DNA from: an uncultured Pelagibacteraceae bacterium
Lineage (GTDB): Bacteria; Pseudomonadota; Alphaproteobacteria; Pelagibacterales; Pelagibacteraceae
Reading direction: 5' to 3'
Assembly: GCA_902561015.1 (NCBI GenBank)
Contig: CACENB010000008.1
Location: forward strand, 1-36,240
Length of the DNA stretch: 36,240 bases
Positions 15,497 through 25,105 of the stretch are shown here, piece by piece. The notes beneath the pieces are model-generated. The model did not search any database and had not been told where the DNA came from. It saw only the letters and a list, made by a program, of their open reading frames with translations. Both the position numbers and the translations under genes were made by a program. The stretch's first letter is position 1, and each line of letters starts with the position of its first letter.

Positions 15497-18271
15497 ATGA
15501 GCAAGATTCAAAAAACTGATCACTTTTACCTGATAGATGGATCCGGCTATATATTTAGAGCCTACTATGCTCTTCCTCCTTTAACAAGAAAAAGCGATGG
15601 GTTGCCTACTGGAGCCGTAAACGGCTTTTGTAGTATGCTCTTTAAACTTCTTGAAGATTCTAAGTCAAAAGAAAATTTACAAAAACCATCTCATTTTGCA
15701 GTTATTTTTGACTCAGCTAGAAAGACATTTCGGAATGAAATTTATAAAGACTATAAAGCTAATAGAGCGGAAGCACCTGACGATTTAGCACCTCAATTCG
15801 ATTATATTAGAAAGTCTGTATTAGCATTTAATTTACCATCTGTGGAGTTAACTAACTATGAAGCAGACGATTTAATAGCAACTTATACAAATATGATTTT
15901 AAAAGTCGGAGCTAAAGTGACAATAGTATCTTCAGATAAAGACTTGATGCAATTATACAAAAAAGGTGTTCGAATTTATGATCCAATGAAAAATAAATTT
16001 ATCAATGATGAGGATGTTCAAAAAAAATTTGGTGTTACAGCTGACAAAGTGATAGATGTGCAGGCATTAGCCGGAGACAGTAGTGATAATGTGCCGGGTG
16101 TCCCAGGAATTGGTATAAAAACTGCAGCTGAGTTGATAAATAAATATGGAAATTTAGAAACTCTTCTAAAATCTGCAAGTGAGATTAAACAAAATAAAAG
16201 AAGAGAGACCTTACTCGAAAATAAAGATAAAGCGATAATTAGCAAAAAATTAGTAACATTGAAAAATGATGCTCCAATTAAAAAAAATCCAGAGGAATTT
16301 CAATTAAAGCAAATTAATAAAGAAAAGTTATATAAATTTTTAAGGGAAATGGAATTTAATAGATTACTTAGTTCGGCTATTTCAACTTACGGCGAGCCAA
16401 ATTTTGAGGATAAAAAAGAAGATACTAAAATTATTCAAACTCAAGAAAAAATTTCTAATAAAAATTATTTTTTAATTAAAGACATAAAAATAATAGATGA
16501 TTGGATTAAAGAGGCCGAGGAGGTCGGAGAACTTGCTGTTGATACCGAAACAAGTTCATTAGATCCTCATCAAGCAGATTTAATAGGAATTTCTTTAAGT
16601 TCAAAAATCGGTAAAGCTTGTTACATACCTCTTAACCATAATTCTAAAGAAAATATTAATAAGGATCTTGTTTTAAAAAAATTAAAACCTTTATTTGAAG
16701 ATCCTAGTATTAAAAAGATTGGTCAAAATATAAAGTTTGATTTTATAGTTTTACTTAAGCAAGGTATAAAACTTTCCTCGATGGAAGATACAATGCTTAT
16801 GTCATATGTTCTTGATGCAGGGAAAAACAGACACAATATGGATACATTGTCGGAAATCCATTTAGGTCACAAAACAATAGCTTTTAAAGATTTAGTAGGG
16901 ACTGGAAAAAAAGAAATAAATTTTAGTGAAGTCGATCTAGAAAAAGCAAAAAATTACGCTGCTGAAGATGCTGATATTACTTATAGGCTTTATAAAAAAT
17001 TTTACAAAAGTCTTAAAGATGAAAAAATGATTAATGTTTACGAACTTTTTGAAAAACCAATGATAACAATTCTTGCAAATATGGAGATTGAGGGAATTAA
17101 AATAGATTATAAATTCCTTAAAATTTTATCCTCAAATTTTGAAAAAAAAATTTTAAGAATTCAAAAAGAAGTTTTTAAAATATCTAAAAAAGAATTCAAT
17201 ATTGCATCACCAAAACAGCTTGGTGAAATTTTGTATAATGAGCTTAAAATTGCTGATCTAAAAAAAACCAAAAAAGGTAGTTTCGCTACTAGTGCAGCGG
17301 TATTAGAGGATTTAGCATTTAAAGGTCATAAATTTCCACAATTAGTTTTAGACTGGAGACAAATATCAAAATTAAAAAATACTTACTCAGATGCTTTACC
17401 AGAGCATATTAACCCCAAAACAAAAAGAGTTCACACTTCTTTTTTACTTGCTGCTACTACTACAGGAAGATTGGCATCAAGTGAACCTAATCTACAAAAT
17501 ATTCCAATTAAGTCTGAGGATGGCAAAGATATCAGAAAAGCATTTATAGCAGAGAAAGAACATGCTTTGATCTCGGCAGACTATAATCAAATTGAAATGA
17601 GAATTTTAGCAGATATTGCTGATGTAAAAGAACTTAAAAAAGCGTTTAAAAATAATGAAGATATACACTCTTTGACGGCAAGTCAGATTTTCAATATTGA
17701 TATTAGAAAAGTTAATGATGACCAGAGAAGAAAAGCAAAAGCAATTAACTTTGGTATAATTTATGGAATTTCACAATATGGATTAGCAAAACAAATTAAC
17801 GTTTCCAACCATGAAGCAGAGGAATTTTTGAATTCGTACTTTGCAAAATTTCCTGAAATTAAAGTTTATATGGATAACACTATTAAATTTTGCAGAAAAA
17901 GCGGTTTCGTAACTAATATTTTTGGAAGAAAATCACATTTCGTTAGCATTAATGATAAGAATTATAATGTGAGAAATTTTCAAGAAAGAGCAGCTATAAA
18001 TGCTCCAATACAGGGATCTGCATCTGAAATTATGAGATTAGCAATGATAAGATTGCAAAAAAAACTATTAGAGGAAAAGAATAAAAATACAAAAATACTT
18101 TTACAAATTCATGATGAGTTGATTCTTGAAACTCCAAAAACAGATGTAAAAAGAATAAGTAAAATAATTATTGATGAAATGACTAGTGTTGTTAATAGCG
18201 ACCACCATTCATTTTCGATACCTTTAACAGTAGATTTAAATACCGGCGATAATTGGGGTTCACTTCATTAA
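15497..18271 (+). CDS. polA: DNA polymerase I
   Basis: A 924-residue repair and Okazaki-fragment-processing polymerase with all three domains. The 5'-3' exonuclease/flap domain fills residues 1-290 (YLIDGSGYIFRAYYA, YEADDLIATY, GDSSDNVPGVPGIGIKTA). The proofreading 3'-5' exonuclease appears intact: VDTETSSLDP near 348, GQNIKFDF near 408 and YAAEDADITYRLY near 490. The polymerase domain shows SADYNQIEMRILADIAD (motif A), RRKAKAINFGIIYGIS (motif B) and LQIHDELILE (motif C). Length is normal. No partner gene is co-directional within 50 bases upstream; chvI follows after 50 bases. Confidence 0.97.
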   Translation: MSKIQKTDHFYLIDGSGYIFRAYYALPPLTRKSDGLPTGAVNGFCSMLFKLLEDSKSKENLQKPSHFAVIFDSARKTFRNEIYKDYKANRAEAPDDLAPQFDYIRKSVLAFNLPSVELTNYEADDLIATYTNMILKVGAKVTIVSSDKDLMQLYKKGVRIYDPMKNKFINDEDVQKKFGVTADKVIDVQALAGDSSDNVPGVPGIGIKTAAELINKYGNLETLLKSASEIKQNKRRETLLENKDKAIISKKLVTLKNDAPIKKNPEEFQLKQINKEKLYKFLREMEFNRLLSSAISTYGEPNFEDKKEDTKIIQTQEKISNKNYFLIKDIKIIDDWIKEAEEVGELAVDTETSSLDPHQADLIGISLSSKIGKACYIPLNHNSKENINKDLVLKKLKPLFEDPSIKKIGQNIKFDFIVLLKQGIKLSSMEDTMLMSYVLDAGKNRHNMDTLSEIHLGHKTIAFKDLVGTGKKEINFSEVDLEKAKNYAAEDADITYRLYKKFYKSLKDEKMINVYELFEKPMITILANMEIEGIKIDYKFLKILSSNFEKKILRIQKEVFKISKKEFNIASPKQLGEILYNELKIADLKKTKKGSFATSAAVLEDLAFKGHKFPQLVLDWRQISKLKNTYSDALPEHINPKTKRVHTSFLLAATTTGRLASSEPNLQNIPIKSEDGKDIRKAFIAEKEHALISADYNQIEMRILADIADVKELKKAFKNNEDIHSLTASQIFNIDIRKVNDDQRRKAKAINFGIIYGISQYGLAKQINVSNHEAEEFLNSYFAKFPEIKVYMDNTIKFCRKSGFVTNIFGRKSHFVSINDKNYNVRNFQERAAINAPIQGSASEIMRLAMIRLQKKLLEEKNKNTKILLQIHDELILETPKTDVKRISKIIIDEMTSVVNSDHHSFSIPLTVDLNTGDNWGSLH

Positions 18272-18321
18272 TTTAATTTGATTGCCCAAATTAGAACAAT
18301 TTAGTATTTTTATATTGTAGT

Positions 18322-19029
18322 ATGCATAAACAAACAATTGCTTTGATTGATGATGATAGAAACATCCTGACAAGCCTCAGTATAGCTTTAGAAAAAGAAG
18401 GTTTTAAGGTTCAAACATATATAGATGGTGAGAGCGCGTTAATTGGATTAACAAGAACTCCGCCTGATCTAGCAATCATTGATATAAAAATGCCAAAAAT
18501 GGATGGAGAAGAATTATTAAAAAAATTAAGAAAAAAAACTTCATTGCCAGTGATATTTTTAACTTCCAAAGATGATGAAATAGATGAATTGCTTGGATTG
18601 AAGTTAGGAGCAGATGATTTCATTAAAAAATCTGGAGGTTTCTCAATAAAAGTATTAATTGAAAGAATTAGAGTTCAATTAAGAAAAAAAGATACAAAAG
18701 ATACTATTGAAGAAAATAAGAGTATTATCTCGCATGGAAAATTAAAACTAGACCCCTCGCAATTGGAATGTGAATGGAACGGCAAACAACTACCTGATAA
18801 ATTAACTACAACAGAATTTTTACTCGTTAAAGAATTAGCAAAAAGACCCGGTATAATAAAAGAAAGAGCTCAATTGATGGATATTGCTTACAGAGAGGAT
18901 ACAGATATTGAAGACCGCACTATTGATAGTCATGTAAAGAGAATAAGAAAAAAATTTAAAAAAGTTGATCCAGATTTTTCAGCTATTGAGACTAGATATG
19001 GAAGTGGGTACAGATGGAATGTTAGCTAA
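18322..19029 (+). CDS. chvI: ChvI-type response regulator (OmpR family)
   Basis: A 235-residue two-component regulator. The receiver domain carries ALIDDDRNILTSLSIALE near 7, phospho-acceptor Asp54 in AIIDIKMPKMDG, LTSKDDE near 84 and the conserved lysine near 103. The C-terminal winged helix includes TTEFLLVKELAKRPG near 168 and DRTIDSHVKRIRKKF near 200, with the usual closing TRYGSGYRWN. In rhizobia ChvI with ChvG controls envelope and acid-stress genes. It overlaps chvG by one base (TAATG), so the pair is translationally coupled. Confidence 0.92.
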   Translation: MHKQTIALIDDDRNILTSLSIALEKEGFKVQTYIDGESALIGLTRTPPDLAIIDIKMPKMDGEELLKKLRKKTSLPVIFLTSKDDEIDELLGLKLGADDFIKKSGGFSIKVLIERIRVQLRKKDTKDTIEENKSIISHGKLKLDPSQLECEWNGKQLPDKLTTTEFLLVKELAKRPGIIKERAQLMDIAYREDTDIEDRTIDSHVKRIRKKFKKVDPDFSAIETRYGSGYRWNVS

Positions 19030-20570
19030 TGCTAAGCAGCTTTCTTAAAGATTTGTCCATATTAAAAAAATTTCTATTCATAAACTTAATTTTTTTTACA
19101 ATAATTGGATTATTTACATTTATATACCTGAAAAATGTTCAGCCAAATTTAATAAAGAAAAAATCTTCTAATCATATCGAAATTATAAATAATACTATTG
19201 ATAATCTTAATAGACTTAATGTTAAATTTATTGAGGAAGATATAAGAAAATTTTTGTTTTCTACAAGATTTCTTTTTCAAAATTTGGATAGAGTTATTTT
19301 TTTTGATAATGAATTAAACTTAATTGGGGATACAGATACCCTTGACCTTGACCCAAGATCATTTTCAACAAGATTAGATATAGTTGAATTAGACATATTG
19401 AATGAAGATAAAACAAAAGAAATTAGTGAGGATAAGAATATAAATATGGGCAATGAAAACAATGTATCACTAAAAGATATTCTGTCTAATTATGCTGAGT
19501 CTAAAAACTATGGGATACCCTTTACGTTTACCGAAGATGAATTTAATAAATTTAAACTAACAACTATTAAAAATGTAATGGAAAATGATAAAAATATCGG
19601 GTATCTAGCAATTAGCGAAAATGCAAATGATATTAAAGCTGCTATTGATGAGAGAAAAACATTTATTATCAGAACAGCTATTGCTGTTGGAATAGTAATC
19701 TTAATTTTTTCATTTGTTTTAAATAGATATTTTTTGAAACCAATAAAAAATTTGGTTACTTACACAAAAACAATTAAGGAAAAAAATTCAAAGATAACCA
19801 ACATTGAAAATTTAAAACTTAGGAATGATGAACTTGGATTGCTGTCCAGTTCTCTAGATGATATGACTTTAGAATTGCAGAAAAGAATTTCACAAGCTGA
19901 AAATTTTTCGACAGATCTTGTACATGAGATTAGAAATCCATTAGCCTCTCTTAAAAGTGCATCAGAGATCCTACAAGATACAAATGATATAGATCAAAGA
20001 GTAAAATTGGTAAATATCTTAAGTCATGATGTTCAGAGAATAGAGAGATTGATCACAGATTATTCTCAAATGCTGAAAGATGAGGTGGCCTTAAGCAAGG
20101 AAAAGATAAAAAAATTAGATATTGAACCTATAATAAAGTCTGTTGTTGATGATTTTAATAACATTTACAAAGTGAAAAGAGGAATAGAAATTTCTTATGA
20201 AAATGATGGTAAGAAAAATTACTTCATTAACGGTATTGAGAATAGAATAGAACAAATTATTGCAAATCTTTTAGATAATGCAATATCGTTTAGTGAGGAT
20301 AATAAAAATATAATTGTAAAAGTGTCTCAATTGGAGGACAAAAAAATTTATATTGATATTTTAGATGAAGGAGATGGATTTAAGGAGAAAGACACTAACA
20401 AAATTTTCAAGAGATTTTATAGTAATAGACCAGATAAATTTGGTCAACATTCTGGTTTAGGATTGAATATTGTTAAAAATTTAGTTGATCTACATAATGG
20501 TTCTATTAAAGCATCAAATCGAACTGACAAAAAGGGCGCAAGAATGGAAGTCATTTTTCCAATGTTATAA
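19029..20570 (+). CDS. chvG: ChvG-type sensor histidine kinase
   Basis: A 513-residue inner-membrane kinase. One hydrophobic segment lies near residues 14-34 and a second near 210-230, enclosing a ~175-residue periplasmic sensor region. A HAMP linker follows, then the dimerisation/phospho-acceptor helix STDLVHEIRNPLASLKSA (His299). The ATPase domain shows QIIANLLDNAISFS (N box), ILDEGDGF (G1) and GLGLNIVKNLVDLHNGSI (G2). It is partnered with chvI. Rhizobial ChvG is about 590 residues, so this version is shorter, mainly outside the kinase core. In rhizobia, HPr-kinase and PTS genes separate chvG from ahcY; here only 45 bases do. Confidence 0.9.
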   Translation: MLSSFLKDLSILKKFLFINLIFFTIIGLFTFIYLKNVQPNLIKKKSSNHIEIINNTIDNLNRLNVKFIEEDIRKFLFSTRFLFQNLDRVIFFDNELNLIGDTDTLDLDPRSFSTRLDIVELDILNEDKTKEISEDKNINMGNENNVSLKDILSNYAESKNYGIPFTFTEDEFNKFKLTTIKNVMENDKNIGYLAISENANDIKAAIDERKTFIIRTAIAVGIVILIFSFVLNRYFLKPIKNLVTYTKTIKEKNSKITNIENLKLRNDELGLLSSSLDDMTLELQKRISQAENFSTDLVHEIRNPLASLKSASEILQDTNDIDQRVKLVNILSHDVQRIERLITDYSQMLKDEVALSKEKIKKLDIEPIIKSVVDDFNNIYKVKRGIEISYENDGKKNYFINGIENRIEQIIANLLDNAISFSEDNKNIIVKVSQLEDKKIYIDILDEGDGFKEKDTNKIFKRFYSNRPDKFGQHSGLGLNIVKNLVDLHNGSIKASNRTDKKGARMEVIFPML

Positions 20571-20615
20571 AGTTCTATTGATTAATTAAAACTTTGTTGT
20601 TAGAAGATCCACAAC

Positions 20616-21902
20616 ATGGCAGATTTTAAAGTTAAAGATATATCTCAAGCAGAATTTGGACGTAAGGAAATCTCAATAGCTGAAAGCGAAATGCCTGGAT
20701 TGATGGCATTAAGAGAGGAATATAAAGGGAAATCTCCCCTTAAAGGAGCAAAGATTATTGGTTGTTTGCACATGACTATTCAAACAGCAGTCTTGATTGA
20801 AACATTAGCCAATTTAGGTGCAGAAGTAAGGTGGTCATCGTGCAATATTTTTTCTACTCAAGACCATGCAGCTGCTGCTATAGCTAAAGCTGGAATACCC
20901 GTTTATGCTTGGAAAGGTGAGACGGAAGAGGAGTATTTATGGTGCATTAAACAAACAATCATAGGAAATAAAGATTGGAAACCAAACATGCTTTTAGATG
21001 ATGGTGGTGACCTTACTGCAATAATGCATAAAGAATATAAAGATTTATTAAAAGACGTTAAAGGCGTTTCTGAAGAAACTACAACTGGAATTAAAGCGCT
21101 TAATAAAATGGAAAAAGACAAAGCACTGTTAGTTCCAGCCATAAATGTTAATGACTCTGTTACAAAATCAAAATTTGATAATCTTTATGGTTGTAGAGAA
21201 AGTTTAGTCGACGGAATACGAAGGGCAACAGATGTAATGATGTCTGGAAAAGTTGCTATTGTGGCAGGTTTTGGGGATGTTGGAAAAGGTAGTGCCGCCT
21301 CACTCAGACAAAGTGGCGCTAGAGTTTTGGTCACTGAGGCAGATCCAATTTGTGCTCTACAAGCTGCTATGGAAGGTTATGAGGTTGTTCTCATGGAGGA
21401 TGCTATAGGCCAAGCAGATATTATTGTTACAGCTACTGGTAACAAAGATATTGTTACTGCTGATCATATGAGAGAAATGAAAGATAGAGCAATACTATGT
21501 AATATCGGTCATTTTGATAATGAAATTCAGGTTGATGCTTTAAAAAATTATAAATGGACAGAGATTAAACCTCAAGTCCATGAAATCGAATTACCAAGTA
21601 AAAAAAGGATAATTCTTTTAGCGGAGGGCAGATTAGTCAATCTAGGATGTGCAACTGGGCATCCAAGTTTTGTGATGAGTGCATCATTTACCAATCAAGT
21701 AATTGCACAAATAGAACTTTGGAACAATCACAAAAATTATGAAAATAAAGTATATGTCTTGCCAAAACATTTAGATGAAAAAGTTGCTACTCTACATTTA
21801 AAGAAAGTTGGTGCAAAGTTAACTAAACTATCTAAAGATCAAGCAGACTATATAAGTGTCGGCGTTAATGGTCCATTCAAACCAAATGCCTATCGCTACT
21901 AA
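20616..21902 (+). CDS. ahcY: adenosylhomocysteinase
   Basis: Hydrolyses S-adenosylhomocysteine to adenosine and homocysteine, keeping methylation running. The 428-residue protein has [14 protein letters not shown] near 50, [17 protein letters not shown] near 78, [20 protein letters not shown] near 178, the NAD-binding [20 protein letters not shown] near 218, and the closing [10 protein letters not shown]. Its length is nearer the human enzyme than the ~465-residue form common in proteobacteria, suggesting the usual ~40-residue insertion is absent. The short 45-base leader has no room for a SAH or SAM riboswitch. Its end overlaps tsaE by 17 bases. Confidence 0.96.
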   Translation: MADFKVKDISQAEFGRKEISIAESEMPGLMALREEYKGKSPLKGAKIIGCLHMTIQTAVLIETLANLGAEVRWSSCNIFSTQDHAAAAIAKAGIPVYAWKGETEEEYLWCIKQTIIGNKDWKPNMLLDDGGDLTAIMHKEYKDLLKDVKGVSEETTTGIKALNKMEKDKALLVPAINVNDSVTKSKFDNLYGCRESLVDGIRRATDVMMSGKVAIVAGFGDVGKGSAASLRQSGARVLVTEADPICALQAAMEGYEVVLMEDAIGQADIIVTATGNKDIVTADHMREMKDRAILCNIGHFDNEIQVDALKNYKWTEIKPQVHEIELPSKKRIILLAEGRLVNLGCATGHPSFVMSASFTNQVIAQIELWNNHKNYENKVYVLPKHLDEKVATLHLKKVGAKLTKLSKDQADYISVGVNGPFKPNAYRY

Positions 21903-22341
21903 CAGTGATAAAATAATTTTAAACTCTGAAAAAGATACCAAAGAATTTGCTAAGAATTTTTCGAATAAAGCTAAACCAAATTATATAGTTTTTGTATACG
22001 GTGAAATGGGAGTAGGCAAAACTACGTTTATAAAATATCTCGTGAATGCTTTTCAACAAAAGAATAAAGTAAAAATTACAGAGGTTATAAGCCCTACATT
22101 TAATCTTTTAAACCAATACGATGTGAATAAATTTGTCGTAAATCATTACGATTTATTTAGGTTAAAAAATGATGGTGAATTAAAGAGCTTGGGTTTATTT
22201 GAAGATAATCTAAATACAATTACATTAATAGAATGGCCTGAGATTATTAAAAAAAAACCTGAAAAATTGATAGAATTATTTTTTAAATACGAGGATGATT
22301 ATCAAAAAAGATCAGTGCAAATTAAAGGTCTAAAACTATAA
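21886..22341 (+). CDS. tsaE: tRNA threonylcarbamoyladenosine synthesis ATPase TsaE
   Basis: A 151-residue ATPase that works with TsaB and TsaD in forming the t6A modification of ANN-decoding tRNAs. The P-loop is GEMGVGKTT near residues 39-47; the switch-like segment [10 protein letters not shown] lies near 71, and LIEWPEII near 117 is a family hallmark. I chose the ATG at 21886, inside the end of ahcY; an upstream GTG at 21856 is in frame but would extend the protein past the usual N terminus. It continues the alphaproteobacterial order ahcY-tsaE-phosphotransferase-nucleotidyltransferase. Confidence 0.92.
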   Translation: MPIATNSDKIILNSEKDTKEFAKNFSNKAKPNYIVFVYGEMGVGKTTFIKYLVNAFQQKNKVKITEVISPTFNLLNQYDVNKFVVNHYDLFRLKNDGELKSLGLFEDNLNTITLIEWPEIIKKKPEKLIELFFKYEDDYQKRSVQIKGLKL

Positions 22342-22347
22342 TTTTTG

Positions 22348-23289
22348 ATGAAAAATTTGAAAAAAATAAAGGGTGATGCGTCTTTCAGAAAATTTTACAG
22401 AAAAAAAAGTAAAAACGCTAATTCCATAATAGTCCTTGCAAAAAAGGAAAAAATTAAAAATTTAATTATATATGAGGCAATAAATAGAATATTAAATAAA
22501 AATAAAATTTTAGCTCCAAAATTAATTAAAGAGAATTACAAAAAAAACTATATAGAAATTCAGGATTTTGGTGACTACACAATATTTAAAACTCTGAAAA
22601 GAAAAAAAGTTAATAAATTTTTATATTTTAAAAAAATAATAGATTTATTGATTAGGATACAATTAATAAAAAATAGAAGTATAAAAAATTTTAAAAATAA
22701 GATTTATCATATTCCTAAATATAACGAAAAAATTTTAATCAATGAGACTAATTTATTTAGCAAATGGTATGCAGAGGAAAATTTAAAAAACTCTAAAAAA
22801 AAAACTTTTTCAAAAAAATTTAACAAAGTAATTAAGGAATTAATATCAAAATTAAGTTTAAAAAATAATGTGTTTGTCCATAGAGATTTTCATGTATCAA
22901 ATCTTATGTTAGTCAGGAATGAAATAGGAGTTATAGATAGTCAAGATGCTTTAATCGGAAATAAGGCATACGATTTAGCATCTCTAATTGACGATGTAAG
23001 ATTTAAGACATCAAAATCATTTAAAAAAAAAGTTTATGATCACTACCTTAAAAAACAAAAAAATTTGATAAAGAATAAATTTAAAAATGATTTTGAGATA
23101 TTATCAGTTTTAAGAAATCTTAAGATAATTGGAATTTTTACACGTTTATCTTTGAGAGATGGAAAAAAAAAGTATATTAAATTAATTCCATATACATGGG
23201 AATTAATAAATATGCGTATTAAAGAAAACGAAGTATTCTTTAATTTAAAAAGTTTACTAAGTCAAAATTTTGAAAAAAAAATTAAATGA
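22348..23289 (+). CDS. aminoglycoside-phosphotransferase-fold sugar kinase, AmgK-like
   Basis: A 313-residue kinase-fold protein, rich in lysine and asparagine. N-terminal DASFRKFYRKKS resembles the GDASxRxYxR start of AmgK (N-acetylmuramate/N-acetylglucosamine kinase). The catalytic loop is VHRDFHVSNLMLV near residue 180, and the metal-binding aspartate follows in VIDSQDALIGNKAYDLASL near 195. AmgK phosphorylates MurNAc at the anomeric position, and the next gene encodes a MurU-like nucleotidyltransferase that would make UDP-MurNAc. I use ATG 22348 rather than the adjacent TTG. It overlaps the next gene as ATGA. Confidence 0.82.
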   Translation: MKNLKKIKGDASFRKFYRKKSKNANSIIVLAKKEKIKNLIIYEAINRILNKNKILAPKLIKENYKKNYIEIQDFGDYTIFKTLKRKKVNKFLYFKKIIDLLIRIQLIKNRSIKNFKNKIYHIPKYNEKILINETNLFSKWYAEENLKNSKKKTFSKKFNKVIKELISKLSLKNNVFVHRDFHVSNLMLVRNEIGVIDSQDALIGNKAYDLASLIDDVRFKTSKSFKKKVYDHYLKKQKNLIKNKFKNDFEILSVLRNLKIIGIFTRLSLRDGKKKYIKLIPYTWELINMRIKENEVFFNLKSLLSQNFEKKIK

Positions 23290-23975
23290 GAATTAGAACT
23301 GCATTAATATTATGTGCAGGTTTTGGTAAAAGACTGAATCCCCTAACTCTTGAAACTCCAAAACCTCTGCTGAAAATCAAAGATACCACAATTTTAGAAA
23401 ACTGTATTAATGTAATTTCCAAACTTGGTATAAAAAAAATTCTTATAAATACATTTCACCTTGGAGATCAAATAAATGAATTTATTAAAATGAAAAATTT
23501 TGAGGTAGATATTGAGATTAAAGAAGATGGAAAGAATATTTTGGATACAGGCGGTGGTATAATGAATTTAGTGAAAAATACTACAGATCAAGATTTTTTA
23601 GTTTTTAATCCTGATACTTTGTGGAACTATAAATATGTTAATGAAATAAATAAAATGCAAGATTTTTATTTTTCTAATAAATTGAGTTGCATTCTTTTAG
23701 TTGCAGATAAGAAACTAAGTTTTGATAAGAGCTTTAACGGAGATTTTAAATTAAAAGATAATCTATTGCAAAAAGGTGAAGATAATAATTTTATTTATAT
23801 TGGTTGTAAAATTTTCAATAAAAGTTTGTTTGAAAATTACGTTTTAAAAAATTTTTCAATTTTAGAAGTATGGAAAGAATTACGAAACAAGAATCAACTT
23901 AATGGATATGAAAGCTTAAATAAATTCTATCATTTAACTAATTTAGAAACTTTCAAAAAACTAAAAGATCTTTAG
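23286..23975 (+). CDS. MurU-like sugar-1-phosphate nucleotidyltransferase
   Basis: A 229-residue nucleotidyltransferase. The N-terminal LCAGFGKRLNPLTLETPKPL is the GxGxRL-PxT-PKPL nucleotide-binding signature. GGGIMNLVK near 88 and FLVFNPDTLW near 102 are further family positions (the NxD metal site). With the upstream AmgK-like kinase this matches the MurNAc-1-P to UDP-MurNAc recycling step, which bypasses de novo MurA/MurB. A glucose- or mannose-1-phosphate transferase role is the alternative from sequence alone. Its 3' end overlaps gpmA convergently by 23 bases. Confidence 0.83.
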   Translation: MRIRTALILCAGFGKRLNPLTLETPKPLLKIKDTTILENCINVISKLGIKKILINTFHLGDQINEFIKMKNFEVDIEIKEDGKNILDTGGGIMNLVKNTTDQDFLVFNPDTLWNYKYVNEINKMQDFYFSNKLSCILLVADKKLSFDKSFNGDFKLKDNLLQKGEDNNFIYIGCKIFNKSLFENYVLKNFSILEVWKELRNKNQLNGYESLNKFYHLTNLETFKKLKDL

Positions 23976-24666
23976 CCCTCTCTTTATCAAGATACTCACA
24001 TTTTGTGATTTTCAAATTATTGTCTAACTTTATCAATAAAGGATTTCCTGTAGGTATTTCTAGATTTGAAATCAGATTATTATCTAATTCAAAAAGTTTT
24101 TTGCATAAAGCTCTAATAGAATTGCCATGGGCTGAAATTAAAATATTAGTATCTCTCAATTTTTCTTGGATTTCTTCCTCAAAAAATTTAACGACTCTAT
24201 CGTAAGTATCTTTTAAAGACTCTGTGCTTGGAATATGCTCCTCTGGAACATCTTTGTAAGTACTTATGTTACTAGGATGGTGTGGACTTTCTTTACTTAG
24301 GGCATCTGGTTTCATATCCCAAGATCTACGAAACTCGTGCACTTTTTTTTCACCAATTTTTTTTGCCATTTCTATCTTATTTAAGCCAGTAAGAGCTCCA
24401 TAGTGTCTCTCGTTAAGCTGCCAGGCAGATTTAAATTCTTTTTCATCATTTAAAATTTCTTTTATAATTTTTAGGGTATGTTTTGCTCTTAATTGAACAG
24501 ATGAATAATAGTAGTTTATTTTAAGGTTTTGTTCTTTAATAAGTTGTCCTGCTTTTTTAGCCTCGAATTTGCCTGTTTCTGTAATATCTACGTCAACCCA
24601 TCCTGTAAATTTTTTCTCAAGATTCCATATACTTTGTCCATGTCTTACAAGAATTAAAAAACTCAT
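23953..24666 (-). CDS. gpmA: 2,3-bisphosphoglycerate-dependent phosphoglycerate mutase
   Basis: Interconverts 3- and 2-phosphoglycerate in glycolysis/gluconeogenesis. The 237-residue protein shows LVRHGQSIWNLEKKFTGWVD with phospho-acceptor His9, LNERHYGALTGLNK near 84, the R-R-W segment EFRRSWDMKP near 110, and the second catalytic histidine in ISAHGNSIRAL near 178. Length is close to that of E. coli GpmA (about 250). It is a single minus-strand gene between two plus-strand groups and overlaps the MurU-like gene tail-to-tail. Confidence 0.95.
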   Translation of the reverse strand: MSFLILVRHGQSIWNLEKKFTGWVDVDITETGKFEAKKAGQLIKEQNLKINYYYSSVQLRAKHTLKIIKEILNDEKEFKSAWQLNERHYGALTGLNKIEMAKKIGEKKVHEFRRSWDMKPDALSKESPHHPSNISTYKDVPEEHIPSTESLKDTYDRVVKFFEEEIQEKLRDTNILISAHGNSIRALCKKLFELDNNLISNLEIPTGNPLLIKLDNNLKITKCEYLDKERAKDLLVF

Positions 24667-24709
24667 ATTATATTTTTAAAATATATTTATAAATAAAACT
24701 ATATAATTA

Positions 24710-25105
24710 ATGATAAAATTTTTTTCTAAATATAAAATAATTTTTTACTTTCTGAACTTTTGTCTGATTTTTTTATATATTTTTCCAGGTAGTTTGATTG
24801 GCTTTCTTCTACATGGTGATATTAAAATGCAACCTCAAATAACACGCAACTTTATAATATCATCGAATCATTTTTATGCTTTCATTTTGTTATCAATGGT
24901 AGGTTTTCTTACCTTTTATAAATTTAATGAAACTAAAATATTAATAATCTATTTGCTTGTATTATCAATAATTCTAGAAGTTTTTCACTTATTAATACCT
25001 GAAAGAAGTTTTCAATGGCAAGACCTTTTTGGAAATATATCTGGAGTGATAGTTGTAATTTTTATTAAGAAAATTATAAATAAATATGGCATATTTAAAA
25101 AATAA
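24710..25105 (+). CDS. VanZ-like membrane protein
   Basis: A 131-residue protein with four hydrophobic segments. The C-terminal part LEVFHLLIPERSFQWQDLFG followed by NISGVIVVIFI matches the E-x2-H-x3-P-R-x-x-x-x-x-D-x2-N-x2-G pattern of the VanZ-like family. The founding VanZ gives low-level teicoplanin resistance, but most chromosomal members have no known role; an envelope function is plausible. It overlaps the following lipoprotein transglycosylase gene by 20 bases. Family call is reasonable, function unknown. Confidence 0.75.
   Translation: MIKFFSKYKIIFYFLNFCLIFLYIFPGSLIGFLLHGDIKMQPQITRNFIISSNHFYAFILLSMVGFLTFYKFNETKILIIYLLVLSIILEVFHLLIPERSFQWQDLFGNISGVIVVIFIKKIINKYGIFKK

Noticed and set aside
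20571..20615. Possible SAM/SAH riboswitch before ahcY
   Set aside because: Only 45 bases separate chvG and ahcY and no conserved riboswitch core or paired arms could be found.
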